A program made the translations under genes and the position numbers. This document shows positions 45,394 to 53,867 of a DNA stretch of 64,000 nucleotides, in pieces. The notes under the pieces were generated by a model, which saw only the letters and a list, made by a program, of their open reading frames with translations, was not told the DNA's origin and did no database searches. The stretch comes from Pontibacter vulgaris (lineage in GTDB: Bacteria > Bacteroidota > Bacteroidia > Cytophagales > Hymenobacteraceae): NCBI RefSeq assembly GCF_022758145.1, contig NZ_JAJVDH010000001.1, positions 62,001 through 126,000 of the forward strand, read 5' to 3'. Numbering within the stretch: the first letter of the stretch is position 1; the number at the start of each line of letters is the position of its first letter.

Positions 45394-45431
45394 TGTTCGC
45401 TTGTGAACAATAAAGTGTTCGCCACCGAACA
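45394..45431. promoter_or_regulatory. Twin 16-bp operator-like dyads, 22 bp apart
   Basis: Two dyads have the same shape, TGTTCGC then a short spacer then GAACA: TGTTCGCTTGTGAACA (45394-45409) and TGTTCGCCACCGAACA (45416-45431). Their starts are 22 bases apart, about two helical turns, which suits cooperative binding of a dimeric regulator. The right-hand one extends to an 11-bp stem. They lie upstream of the two small-peptide genes (from 45621). Confidence 0.6.
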
Positions 45432-45620
45432 CTTTATACTACGGCAAAACGCTGACTTATTAATATAAATACCTGATTGTCAGCATGTTAAATAGATTGG
45501 CACACAAAATGCAATAAGCCAATTAGAAATAAAAAAATTTATAACATGGCAAGCAACCTTTCGCAACTGACTGCCATCTATTAGATAGAAAATTAAACAG
45601 AAACCATAAATTTTACTACT

Positions 45621-45794
45621 ATGAAACTCATAATCCTTCTTTTCGCTCTGGTTCTTGGTTTTGGCGCCACAATTAAAAGATCTGCCTCAGATTTAAAAGA
45701 AATCAGCCAAAGAACCGAAATCAACGCTTACAAAAACTATCCAAACTTATTACCAGAAGTAGAGATAGTTGCCCACCGCATGCCACGGGCTTAA
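45621..45794 (+). CDS. Small secreted peptide 1 (57 residues), member of a tandem paralogous pair
   Basis: The ATG opens a 57-codon frame. The N-terminus MKLIILLFALVLGFGA is a plain signal peptide or anchor; the mature part is DLKEISQRTEINAYKNYPN and ends with VAHRMPRA. It shows clear homology in the same order to the next gene (KE-I-x-RT, N-x-L-P-E/Q-V). The paralogy supports it as a real gene. I recognise no family. There is no Shine-Dalgarno. A role as secreted peptide or small membrane peptide is inferred. Confidence 0.6.
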   Translation: MKLIILLFALVLGFGATIKRSASDLKEISQRTEINAYKNYPNLLPEVEIVAHRMPRA

Positions 45795-45854
45795 TACCCG
45801 GTAAACCCTGACGCCGACCGCTACCTATAAAACGCCATTATTCTTAATAAACCT

Positions 45855-46016
45855 ATGAAAATTATAATCCTGCTTTTTGCCATGTTGCTGGGCTTTGGCC
45901 TGGCCTGCAAAGAAACCTTCGACTCTCGCGAGCTTATTGCCAAGCGCACCAGTTCCGAAGTTATGCCTCTGAACAACCACCAAACTTTGCATCCCCAGGT
46001 TATTGCAGCTGTATAG
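45855..46016 (+). CDS. Small secreted lipoprotein-like peptide 2 (53 residues), paralogue of peptide 1
   Basis: A 53-codon frame starting MKIIILLFAMLLGFGLAC, nearly the same N-terminus as peptide 1, but with LAC that gives a lipobox and a possible lipid-attached Cys at residue 18. The mature part has SRELIAKRTSSE and LHPQVIAAV, matching peptide 1 in order. It starts 60 bases after the stop of peptide 1. A minus-strand ORF covers the same DNA; I prefer the plus frame because of the paralogy. Confidence 0.6.
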   Translation: MKIIILLFAMLLGFGLACKETFDSRELIAKRTSSEVMPLNNHQTLHPQVIAAV

Positions 46017-46270
46017 CCTGGGATGCTCCTAAAGTTTTCGCCCACTTAAATTAGCCGTTTACTAAATTACTCAGCCACCTTTATGTTACAAACCACCTGG
46101 TATTTCGCAAAATAAGCCTTCACAAAATTGCTTTATGTTGCATTATCGAACACTACCGGCATTTACACAGGCATAAAGCTGATGTTACAACGGCCTTCCA
46201 AAATTCCTTTTTATATTACTTTACTCTTATTAATTTTACCCCATAGTATAGCACATTGGCAGCTTAAGCA
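46017..46270. other. 254-bp gap between peptide 2 and the 146-residue protein
   Basis: AT-rich, with no ORF of weight, no third copy of the peptide gene and no terminator. A possible promoter region for the next gene. Confidence 0.45.
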
Positions 46271-46711
46271 ATGATAATCAAATATTTGTCCGGGATAGGC
46301 ATATGGCGTTGGATAGGGAGACAGCAGGTTACAACTGCCCAGTCATTCAACAATTCTTATCTTATTCCGAACCTGGTATCAAGGTTATTTGCAATAGAGC
46401 TGGCTACTATTACTCCAGAAAAGAAGTATAGCACACCGCTGCACTTGCAGGAAAAAAATAGTATACTTACACCCGGAGCCCCTAAGAAGGCAACACCCGG
46501 TTACCTGACGCAGCAGATTTTAAGCGCGTGTGCTGCTAAAACAGAAATGTACCATGACCTGATGAAATTGCTTGAGCTTGGTAACGAAAGCAGAAAACAG
46601 GTTTTTGATCTTGGCGAACACCTGGCTGCAGCAGGACTGGTAGATATCCGGTTCAGGGCATCCAGAATGTACATCAGGATAACAGAACAAGGCATTAATT
46701 ATTTAAGATAA
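46271..46711 (+). CDS. Hypothetical protein with a possible winged-helix-like C-terminus
   Basis: A 146-residue protein without signal peptide. The C-terminal 75 residues (LTQQILSACAAKTEMYHDLMKLLEL then VFDLGEHLAAAGLVDIRFRASRMYIRITEQGINYLR) have the helix-helix-turn-strand shape of a winged-helix domain: a recognition-like helix and a beta-wing ending in ITEQGINYL. The N-terminal half is less ordered. This fold guess needs a profile search. The nearby twin dyads could be targets for such a protein, as a speculation. Confidence 0.5.
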   Translation: MIIKYLSGIGIWRWIGRQQVTTAQSFNNSYLIPNLVSRLFAIELATITPEKKYSTPLHLQEKNSILTPGAPKKATPGYLTQQILSACAAKTEMYHDLMKLLELGNESRKQVFDLGEHLAAAGLVDIRFRASRMYIRITEQGINYLR

Positions 46712-47051
46712 AGAAAGGCGGGCAAGTATAAACCCTGATACCAACAAATATACCAAGGTATCTGATTTATTACTCTTTTCAGCACTTACAACACTACATA
46801 CCCCTACGTGGTGTACGGTATGAAACAAATCTTAACAGGAAACAGATTAAACTAATAAAGTAAGAAAACAGACACTAAGGTATAGCCCGCCTTTCCATTA
46901 CAACAGAAGCCCGGTATAAGCCGGGCTTTCTTTTTGCAGCTGTAAGTATAAAAAACAATGCTGTAACACAGGCTATATAAAAGATCAATTGCAAGAAAGT
47001 ATGACTTGCCTGTTTAAAGTATAGCACTGCAGCAGAGCATGCGCTTACATT
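46712..47051. other. 340-bp gap with a plus-strand terminator
   Basis: It holds a plus-strand terminator at 46907-46935, almost 200 bases after the stop of the previous gene. A run of 11 codons at 46820 (MKQILTGNRLN) is too short to support. Several heptamer copies are present. Confidence 0.5.
46907..46935 (+). terminator. Plus-strand terminator
   Basis: An 8-bp GC stem (AAGCCCGG with CCGGGCTT, 6-base loop) followed by TTCTTTTT. Confidence 0.8.
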
Positions 47052-47639
47052 TTACCTGTTGTCCTGCTGCCTTTTAAAGATCTTCAGGATATCGATCTTC
47101 TCTTCGTCATCCTGGTTCTTGCGCTTCCTGTCGCGTCTGCTATCTTCTTCATCATCGCGGTTGCCAAATGGCCACAGGCTTTTCTTTTTCTTCTTTTCCT
47201 TCAGAATAACATACCTGATAGAAATGCCTGTGCTCAGGTCTACCCAGTCTTCGTGGTTAATGTGCACGGCAGGTTTAACATCAGCAGAAAGCAAAAAAGG
47301 CAAACCATTTACTTTATACTCTACTCCAAGTATAGCATCTGCCCCGGTAAAAACGCCAGAGTCTTTCAGGTTGCCCACGTGGCCACCAGCGCCCAGGTAA
47401 TAATTAAACCGCCTTCCCAGTATCGGAAAGTGCCACTCGTACAGGGCAGTACCGCTGTACTCGCGCGATCCTACTGTAAAAATGCCTTCTATAGTTCCAC
47501 GTTCGTGCAGTTTCTGTTGCAGTGTTACGCCAAAGCGGTCACTATCGAGGCGAACCCCGGCTGCAGTACGGTACACCTGTGCCTGGCTTATTGTGGCAAT
47601 ACCAGTAAGTAAACAAAGTATAAGTATGATCTTCTTCAT
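47052..47639 (-). CDS. Outer-membrane beta-barrel-like protein with charged tail
   Basis: A 195-residue protein with a signal peptide (about 1-20, ending SQAQ). Residues 21-145 look like short amphipathic strands (GRRFNYYLGAGGHVGNLKD, DLSTGISIRYVILKE), suggesting a small beta-barrel or lipocalin-like domain. The last 45 residues are highly charged (KKKKKSLWPFGNRDDEEDSRRDRKRK), probably exposed. I recognise no named family. Confidence 0.6.
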   Translation of the reverse strand: MKKIILILCLLTGIATISQAQVYRTAAGVRLDSDRFGVTLQQKLHERGTIEGIFTVGSREYSGTALYEWHFPILGRRFNYYLGAGGHVGNLKDSGVFTGADAILGVEYKVNGLPFLLSADVKPAVHINHEDWVDLSTGISIRYVILKEKKKKKSLWPFGNRDDEEDSRRDRKRKNQDDEEKIDILKIFKRQQDNR

Positions 47640-47818
47640 ATTTAATTTTAAGATGAGCCTGCCAGTTGCCTTTGCAAATATCTTACCTGAAAAAAGCCTT
47701 TTGCAAATGCATCTGGTTTAGAGCTCATTAGCAAACTATTGTATTTGTATAGTTAAATTTATCCTTATTTAAATTCATTCCGTACGATATAACTGTGTCA
47801 GTTTTTAACCCAGCAATT

Positions 47819-49798
47819 ATGAGAAACACAAGTATGTTTGCCGTAGGCTTTATTGCGTTTACAGCTTTTATAAGCAGTTGCCAGCAACAAGCTACTACAT
47901 CGCAGCCTGCTGCACCCGCCACCGAAAGTGCTCCACAGGCCCAAGCCACTGCTCCGGCTACCAAAACCTATACTATCGAAGAATTTATGGCGACTACTTC
48001 CATCAGGGGTAATGCCATAGCAACTGACAATAGTAAGGTGCTTTACTCCAGTAACCAGACAGGCATTTACAATGCTTTCGAGGTTCCGGTTACAGGCGGC
48101 GAGCCAAAACAGGTAACATCCTCTACCGACAATTCTGTATTTGTGATCTCGTACCTGCCCGACAACAAGCGTATACTTTATGCCAGCGACAAAGGAGGCA
48201 ACGAAATTACACATATCTATTTACACAACCCCGATGGAACTTCGCGGGACCTGACACCCGATGCTAAAGCCAAATCTGAATTTGCCGAATGGAGCCACGA
48301 CAAGAAAAGCTTCTTTTATATTTCCAACAAGCGCGATCCTAAATTCTTCGACCTCTACGAAATGGATGTGGCCAGCTTTACACCAAAGCTCGTGTTCCGC
48401 AACGACAAAGCGTTGGACCTGGGTGCCATTTCGCGAAACAAGCGTTACCTGGCTTTTACAAAAAGTATAACCACCAACAACTCTGACCTATACTTGTACG
48501 ACACTAAAACAAAGCAACTAAAGCACCTGAGCAAGCATACCGGCGACATACAGTATCGCCCCGAAACGTTTACCCCAGACGACAAGCAACTATACTTTCT
48601 GACAGATGAAGGCCAGGAATATACCTACCTGAAAAGCTACGACCTTGCCACCGGAAAAACCGCTATAGTTGAGAAAGCTCCCTGGGACATTATGTATTCT
48701 TACTTCTCTCGTAACGGCAAGTATAGGGTAACTGGTATAAATAACGATGCCCGCACCGAAGTAAAAATTTACGAAACAGCTACTGGCCAGCCCATAAGTT
48801 TACCAGCCATGCCTTCCGGCGACATTACCGCAGTGCGCATCTCTGACGACGAAAAGCTGATGTCGTTTTATGTGAACAGTTCCAAATCTCCCAACAACCT
48901 GTATGTGTATTCATTTGATGGGCAGCAACCGCGTAAGCTAACCAATACCATGAACCCTAAGATATCGGAAGACGATCTGGTAGAAGGCAAGGTGGTCAGG
49001 TATAAATCATTTGATGGCATGGAAATCCCGGCATTGCTTTATACTCCTAAAGGCATTGCGGAAGGCGAAAAGCGACCTGCGTTACTTTGGATACACGGTG
49101 GCCCCGGCGGCCAGACACGCCTGAACTACTCACCGCTGATGCAGTACTTGGTAAACCATGGCTATGTGCTGCTGGCAGTAAACAACCGTGGCAGCTCGGG
49201 TTATGGTAAAACCTTTTTTGCTGCCGATGACCAGAAACATGGCGACGCCGACCTGAAAGACTGCATTGCGGCCAAAGATTACCTTAACAGTACCGGCTTT
49301 GTTGCTGAAGATAAGATAGGCATTATTGGTGGCAGTTACGGAGGTTATATGGTATTGGCAGGTCTAGCTTTCGCGCCAGACGAATTTGCTGTGGGAGTTG
49401 ATATTTTTGGAGTAGCTAACTGGTTGCGCACCTTGCAAAGTATACCGCCGTGGTGGGAGTCGTTCAGAGAGGCGCTTTACAAAGAAATGGGCAACCCGAA
49501 AACAGACTCTGCTGCTCTATATAATAAATCCCCGCTGTTCTTTGCTAACCAGATAAAGAAACCGTTGATGGTATTGCAGGGCGCCAACGACCCGCGTGTG
49601 CTTAAAGTGGAATCGGATGAGATTGTAGCAGCTGTGAAAAAGAATAATGTGCCGGTAGAGTATATGGTGTTCCCGGATGAAGGCCACGGCTTTGTGAAAA
49701 AGGAAAACGAGATAAAAGGCTATAGTGCCATACTTGATTTCCTGGATACATATCTGAAGAAAGCGCCCGCTGAACAAACCAGAACTTCGGGGCAATAA
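47819..49798 (+). CDS. S9 family peptidase (DPP/acylaminoacyl type), exported lipoprotein
   Basis: A 659-residue serine peptidase from this start. The N-terminus is a lipoprotein signal (GFIAFTAFISSCQQQ). A beta-propeller (about 55-390) precedes the hydrolase domain, which has LWIHGGPGGQTR, GIIGGSYGGYMVLAG with the catalytic Ser, the Asp in GANDPRVLK and the His in DEGHGFVKKENE. I take the ATG at 47819 rather than the in-frame GTG at 47795, because the signal peptide then begins at once (MRNTSMFAVG). Confidence 0.94.
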   Translation: MRNTSMFAVGFIAFTAFISSCQQQATTSQPAAPATESAPQAQATAPATKTYTIEEFMATTSIRGNAIATDNSKVLYSSNQTGIYNAFEVPVTGGEPKQVTSSTDNSVFVISYLPDNKRILYASDKGGNEITHIYLHNPDGTSRDLTPDAKAKSEFAEWSHDKKSFFYISNKRDPKFFDLYEMDVASFTPKLVFRNDKALDLGAISRNKRYLAFTKSITTNNSDLYLYDTKTKQLKHLSKHTGDIQYRPETFTPDDKQLYFLTDEGQEYTYLKSYDLATGKTAIVEKAPWDIMYSYFSRNGKYRVTGINNDARTEVKIYETATGQPISLPAMPSGDITAVRISDDEKLMSFYVNSSKSPNNLYVYSFDGQQPRKLTNTMNPKISEDDLVEGKVVRYKSFDGMEIPALLYTPKGIAEGEKRPALLWIHGGPGGQTRLNYSPLMQYLVNHGYVLLAVNNRGSSGYGKTFFAADDQKHGDADLKDCIAAKDYLNSTGFVAEDKIGIIGGSYGGYMVLAGLAFAPDEFAVGVDIFGVANWLRTLQSIPPWWESFREALYKEMGNPKTDSAALYNKSPLFFANQIKKPLMVLQGANDPRVLKVESDEIVAAVKKNNVPVEYMVFPDEGHGFVKKENEIKGYSAILDFLDTYLKKAPAEQTRTSGQ

Positions 49799-49812
49799 TC
49801 CTGAAAAACCTG

Positions 49813-49876
49813 ACGTATAGTTTATAGTTGATGCACACATTGGCTGTAAACTATACGTTGGGTTTTCTTTTTATAA
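49813..49876 (+). terminator. Terminator after the S9 peptidase gene
   Basis: A 12-bp perfect stem (ACGTATAGTTTA 49813-49824 with TAAACTATACGT 49847-49858) with a 22-base loop, followed by TTTTCTTTTT. It also serves the converging arfB side weakly. Confidence 0.72.
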
Positions 49877-49900
49877 CGGTCCTGAAACTTACCAACTACT

Positions 49901-50314
49901 TCAAGCTTCTCCCCTATAACCTCTGCTGGCTTTTTTCTGCGCCTGCCGCTTCTTGCTTTCGAGGCGTTGTTTAACCGATGAGTGTGTGGGCTTGGTAGCC
50001 TTGCGTTTTTTCTGACGGGTTAGTGCCTGGCGCAGCAATTCGTAAAACCGGGCTATACTTTGCTCTTTGTTCTGTAACTGGCCGCGCTCGGTCTGGCTTA
50101 CCACTTGTAGATATCCTTCGCTGTTAATGCGGTTTGCCAGCTTTTCCTGAATCAGGGCTTTTTCTTCGTCTGATAGCAATTCCGAGCTTTCCACATGAAA
50201 CCGTAGCTCCACCTTACTGGAAACTTTGTTTACGTTCTGGCCACCGGCACCACCGCTCCTTGATGCCTGAAATGTTAGCTCCTGTTCTAAGCCTCGTTCT
50301 TTTAAATCAATCAT
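49901..50314 (-). CDS. arfB: Alternative ribosome-rescue factor ArfB (YaeJ)
   Basis: A 137-residue peptidyl-tRNA hydrolase that frees stalled ribosomes. The GGQ motif is in RSGGAGGQNVNKVSSKVELRF (about residues 20-40), and the C-terminal tail is strongly basic (about 95-137, KKRKATKPTHSS then KRQAQKKASRGY), as needed to enter the mRNA channel. It is shorter than release factors RF1/RF2 and lacks their anticodon domain, so ArfB is the fit. Confidence 0.93.
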   Translation of the reverse strand: MIDLKERGLEQELTFQASRSGGAGGQNVNKVSSKVELRFHVESSELLSDEEKALIQEKLANRINSEGYLQVVSQTERGQLQNKEQSIARFYELLRQALTRQKKRKATKPTHSSVKQRLESKKRQAQKKASRGYRGEA

Positions 50315-50482
50315 AAATTTTTAGCGAACTGCATCTTAATTTCTCCGGGCTTCTTTACGGATTATTGCACCAGCAAGCTAAGTTCATACTTTAGGTTGCG
50401 TCTTTTCATGCTCTTTAGCGTCATCATTAAAATTATTCGCAACTTTGGTGTTCAAAACTATTAATTGCTTACTTAACCTACT

Positions 50483-51394
50483 ATGAAAAAATTTCTTCTT
50501 TGCTGCCTTTTACTGGTATTGTTCAGCCTGCCACAGGTTGCGCAAGCGCTTCAGAAATCATTTTACTTTACTACTTCCGACAGTGTAAAGCTTTATGTGC
50601 GCATAGCCGGCGAAGGCAAGCCGTGTTTGTTTGTGCATGGCGGCCCGGGCTCCTGGCCCAAAATTTACTACGCTTTAGGCGGCGACATTACCGAGAAAGA
50701 CATGACCATGATTTACCTGGACCAACGCGGCTCCGGAAGATCTGGCGGCGATGCTAACACCGATTATTCACTCAACAGAATGGTGAAGGATTTTGAAGAG
50801 CTGCGCAACCACCTGAAGTATAAAAAATGGTTTGTTATGGCGCATTCTTTTGGAGGAATAGAAGCTACCGAATATGCTTACCAGCACCCGGCAAGTATAA
50901 ACGGACTTGTACTTGTTGCTACTACGCTGCACATGCAATCGTCGCTGGAGAGCTATGTAAAAGAAGGCGCGCGCGTATTGGGCCAGCCAGAGTCTGATTT
51001 CCGACAGCCTGGCGCACCGGTAGGCCAGACACTAGGGCAGGTAGTTACCAAACTGAACGAGAAAGGCCTCATGTATAAAATGATGTACCCTAACAAAGAA
51101 ATGTTTGCTCAAATGAACGCCGTAATGGATACCACCCTTAACTGGCATTTCGGAAGCAAAGTATGGGGCTTACCAGAGTATGAGCAAGATTTTACAAAGA
51201 AATCTGCGTCTATAAAAGTGCCTGTACTGGCCTTTGCCGGCAAGTATGATTATGCTGTTGGCCCGGAGCATTACAAGCTATTTAAATTCCCGAACGCTAA
51301 GTATAAAACCATGGATACAGGCCACTGCCCTTACCAGGAAAAACCAGAGGAATTCCGAAAGTATGTAAAAAGCTTTATCGCGCGGTTAGATTAA
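50483..51394 (+). CDS. Alpha/beta hydrolase, proline iminopeptidase-like, secreted
   Basis: A 303-residue protein with a signal peptide (about 1-22). Alpha/beta-hydrolase motifs are GKPCLFVHGGPGSWP (oxyanion region), YLDQRGSGRSGG, the nucleophile in VMAHSFGGIEATEYA (Ser near 123), an Asp in AGKYDYAVGPE and a His in DTGHCPYQEKPE. The proline-iminopeptidase type has this HGGPG and DQRGxGxS pattern; a signal peptide makes it an exported version. It ends at a strong terminator. Confidence 0.9.
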   Translation: MKKFLLCCLLLVLFSLPQVAQALQKSFYFTTSDSVKLYVRIAGEGKPCLFVHGGPGSWPKIYYALGGDITEKDMTMIYLDQRGSGRSGGDANTDYSLNRMVKDFEELRNHLKYKKWFVMAHSFGGIEATEYAYQHPASINGLVLVATTLHMQSSLESYVKEGARVLGQPESDFRQPGAPVGQTLGQVVTKLNEKGLMYKMMYPNKEMFAQMNAVMDTTLNWHFGSKVWGLPEYEQDFTKKSASIKVPVLAFAGKYDYAVGPEHYKLFKFPNAKYKTMDTGHCPYQEKPEEFRKYVKSFIARLD

Positions 51395-51417
51395 TTATCA
51401 AGCCAACTATGACCTAC

Positions 51418-51444
51418 AAGGCAGCTGCACCACGCAGCTGCCTT
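51418..51444 (+). terminator. Terminator after the alpha/beta hydrolase gene
   Basis: An 11-bp perfect stem (AAGGCAGCTGC with GCAGCTGCCTT, 5-base loop) followed by TTTTT. Confidence 0.9.
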
Positions 51445-51544
51445 TTTTAATTTCTGTCCTTTACCAAAGGGCTGCCACCCTGAGCTTCAGCGCCCCGTAC
51501 TTTATACTTCGGCTTTCATGATAAAAGTATAAACAGAAGAAATT

Positions 51545-52510
51545 ATGCTGAAGATAGGATATCATGCCTCGCATGAGCAGTTTAAACCAAGCGCTCTATT
51601 AAAGTATGTGCAGCAGGCCGAACAGGCAGGTTTTAATGCCTCACTTTCATCAGACCATTTTTTCCCATGGAGCCCGGACCAGGGCGAAAGCGGCTTTGCC
51701 TGGTCGTGGCTTGGGGCCGCCATGCAAGCCACTTCACTAACTTTTGGTATTGTAAATGCTCCCGGTCAGCGTTATCATCCGGCTATTATTGCGCAAGCAG
51801 CTGCTACCCTCGCTGAGATGTTTCCGGAGCGCTTCTGGATTGCTGCAGGAAGCGGGCAATACATAAACGAACATATTACCGGAGAGCACTGGCCGGTAAA
51901 ACATATCCGTAACGAGCGCCTGAAAGAGTGTGTAGATATAATGCGTGCGCTGTGGCAGGGCGAAACTGTAACACACCATGGCCATGTGGTAGTAGAAGAT
52001 GCTAAATTATATACCCGTGCCGAAACGCCACCGCAGATTATCGGCGCTGCCGTTACCCCCGAAACAGCTGAATGGGTTGGCAGTTGGGCCGATGGCCTGA
52101 TCACTACTTCGCGCCCGCCTGAGGAACTTAAGAAAATGGTTGAAGCTTTTCGCAGAGGTGGAGGCGAGGGCAAACCCATGTACCTGAAAGTGCAGCTTTC
52201 TTACGCCACCACCGACAACGACGCCCTGAATGGAGCTTACGAACAATGGCGCACCAATATTTTTGCCAGCAGCGTACTTACCGAGCTTCGTACTGCCAAA
52301 CAACTACAACTTGCTACCGAAGATATCCCGAAAGAAGTTATGCGGAAGCACGTGCGTATCTCTCATGAGCCTGAGCAACACCTGGAATGGCTGCAACAGG
52401 ATCTGGAGCTGGGATTTTCACAGCTTATACTGCACAACGTAAACCTGCAACAGGAGCGCTTTATAAATGTGTTCGGCGAAAAGGTAGTACCAGCATTATT
52501 AAAACAATAA
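51545..52510 (+). CDS. LLM-class flavin-dependent oxidoreductase (TIGR03885-like, non-F420)
   Basis: A 321-residue TIM-barrel flavoprotein. The opening MLKIGYHASHEQFKPSALLKYV, ALSSDHFFPWSPDQGESGFAWSWLGAAMQATS and ASGSGQYINEHITGEHWP are typical of the family of luciferase-like oxidoreductases that are thought to use FMN and not F420. The native substrate is unknown. The upstream gap has heptamer copies but no clear promoter. Confidence 0.9.
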   Translation: MLKIGYHASHEQFKPSALLKYVQQAEQAGFNASLSSDHFFPWSPDQGESGFAWSWLGAAMQATSLTFGIVNAPGQRYHPAIIAQAAATLAEMFPERFWIAAGSGQYINEHITGEHWPVKHIRNERLKECVDIMRALWQGETVTHHGHVVVEDAKLYTRAETPPQIIGAAVTPETAEWVGSWADGLITTSRPPEELKKMVEAFRRGGGEGKPMYLKVQLSYATTDNDALNGAYEQWRTNIFASSVLTELRTAKQLQLATEDIPKEVMRKHVRISHEPEQHLEWLQQDLELGFSQLILHNVNLQQERFINVFGEKVVPALLKQ

Positions 52511-52603
52511 CCAACTGGTGCAAAACAGCTTATACAACACAGTAAGTATAAACAATAGCCTTTTTTATTCGTTTCAGATGTAGTAAGCTTTACTTCTGTA
52601 AGT

Positions 52604-53683
52604 ATGAAATGGGCATTAAACCTGGGGCGGATTGCAGGCATCAAAATTCTGGTGCACTGGACATTCCTTTTCCTGATCGGGTGGATTGTTTTTACTGAGA
52701 TGGGCCGCGGCAGCGACATGGCTACCACGTTGCTTTCTGTGGGTTTTATACTTACTATTTTCCTGTGTGTGGTGCTGCATGAGCTGGGGCACGCATTAAC
52801 GGCTCAAAAATATGGCATCAACACTAAATCTATAACACTGCTTCCTATTGGTGGCGTTGCCAGCCTGGAGCGTATGCCCGAAAGCCCGAAACAGGAACTG
52901 CTGATAGCTGTAGCCGGCCCTGCTGTAAACGTAGTGATCGCTTTTATTCTATGGTTGGTGCTGCCGCCACTTACCAGCCTACCCAATGAGGAGTTTTTTG
53001 CACGCATAACGCCTGCCAATTTCTTCTACATGCTCTTTTTCGTAAACCTGATGCTGGTAATTTTCAATGCCATACCTGCCTTTCCGATGGATGGCGGCCG
53101 GGTGCTGCGGGCTTTGCTTGCCTTTAAACTGGGCCGTGTGCGGGCCACCCAGATAGCAGCAAACCTGGGCCAGATGCTGGCTGTCTTTTTTATTTTTATC
53201 GGTTTCTTCTCTAATCCTTTTCTTATACTGATAGGCATATTCGTGTTTTTCGGGGCTTTTACAGAGAATATGATGGTACAGCACCTGGATTTTTTGCGCG
53301 GCCACAGCGTGCGTGAAGGCATGATGACCAGCTTTGTAAAACTAGCCCCCACTGAAACAGTGCGCAATGCCCTAGACAAACTGTTATCTACATCAGAGCA
53401 CGATTTTATTATAGAAGACGGTGGGCAGGTAGTTGGCACCCTCTCACGCATGCAACTGATACAAGCCGTTAAAAACGAACAGATCCATGTTCCTGTAGCC
53501 GAAATTATGTCGCATGAATTCAGGAGCTTTAATGCCAAGGACAAACTTTCTGAAGCATATACTGAAATTCAGAAATCGCCCGGCGCATTTTACCCCGTAC
53601 TCGAGAACGGTAGATTAGCCGGTGTTATCAATTCCGATAATATCAATGAGTTTATACTTGTAAAATCGGCGCTGATACATTAA
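52604..53683 (+). CDS. Site-2 protease (M50 family) with tandem CBS domains
   Basis: A 359-residue intramembrane zinc metalloprotease. The first helices carry the HExxH motif (VVLHELGHALTAQKYG, about residue 63), and the second zinc ligand is in NAIPAFPMDGGRVLRALLAF. About six membrane segments lie in residues 1-220. Two CBS domains follow at about 240-300 and 305-355, which usually bind adenosyl ligands. The substrate is unknown. Members of this type with CBS pairs may regulate membrane stress or sporulation in other bacteria. Confidence 0.93.
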   Translation: MKWALNLGRIAGIKILVHWTFLFLIGWIVFTEMGRGSDMATTLLSVGFILTIFLCVVLHELGHALTAQKYGINTKSITLLPIGGVASLERMPESPKQELLIAVAGPAVNVVIAFILWLVLPPLTSLPNEEFFARITPANFFYMLFFVNLMLVIFNAIPAFPMDGGRVLRALLAFKLGRVRATQIAANLGQMLAVFFIFIGFFSNPFLILIGIFVFFGAFTENMMVQHLDFLRGHSVREGMMTSFVKLAPTETVRNALDKLLSTSEHDFIIEDGGQVVGTLSRMQLIQAVKNEQIHVPVAEIMSHEFRSFNAKDKLSEAYTEIQKSPGAFYPVLENGRLAGVINSDNINEFILVKSALIH

Positions 53684-53773
53684 AAAGCAGCCCCGTATTC
53701 TAGTATAAACTTACCCCCACAAATAAAGCTTTTACCATACCAAGCACCTCGCACACCAACATTTTATTTTAAA

Positions 53774-53820
53774 TACGAAAAAAATCGTAGATAAAATTTC
53801 TTTTTACGAAACTCTTCGTA
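53774..53820 (+). promoter_or_regulatory. Twin BlaI-type operators, TACGA-N6-TCGTA
   Basis: Two perfect dyads of the same form lie 31 bases apart: 53774-53789 and 53805-53820 (each TACGA, 6 bases, TCGTA). The second abuts a near-consensus -7 element (TATCTTAG, 53821-53828), so a bound repressor would block the promoter of blaI. The spacing is three helical turns. Confidence 0.68.
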
Positions 53821-53867
53821 TATCTTAGTAGTGCAACTTCTTTCTACCTATAATCATCTTTTAAACT

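Noticed and set aside
45821..46045. Minus-strand frame of 74 codons
   Set aside because: It overlaps the second small-peptide gene, whose N-terminus matches its neighbour, so the plus frame is preferred.
46820..46855. 11-codon frame MKQILTGNRLN
   Set aside because: Too short, no ribosome site and no paralogue; kept only as a remark.
51471..51505. CCACCCTGAGCTTCAGCGCC as a piece of a dispersed repeat
   Set aside because: Too short and without a second copy to support it.
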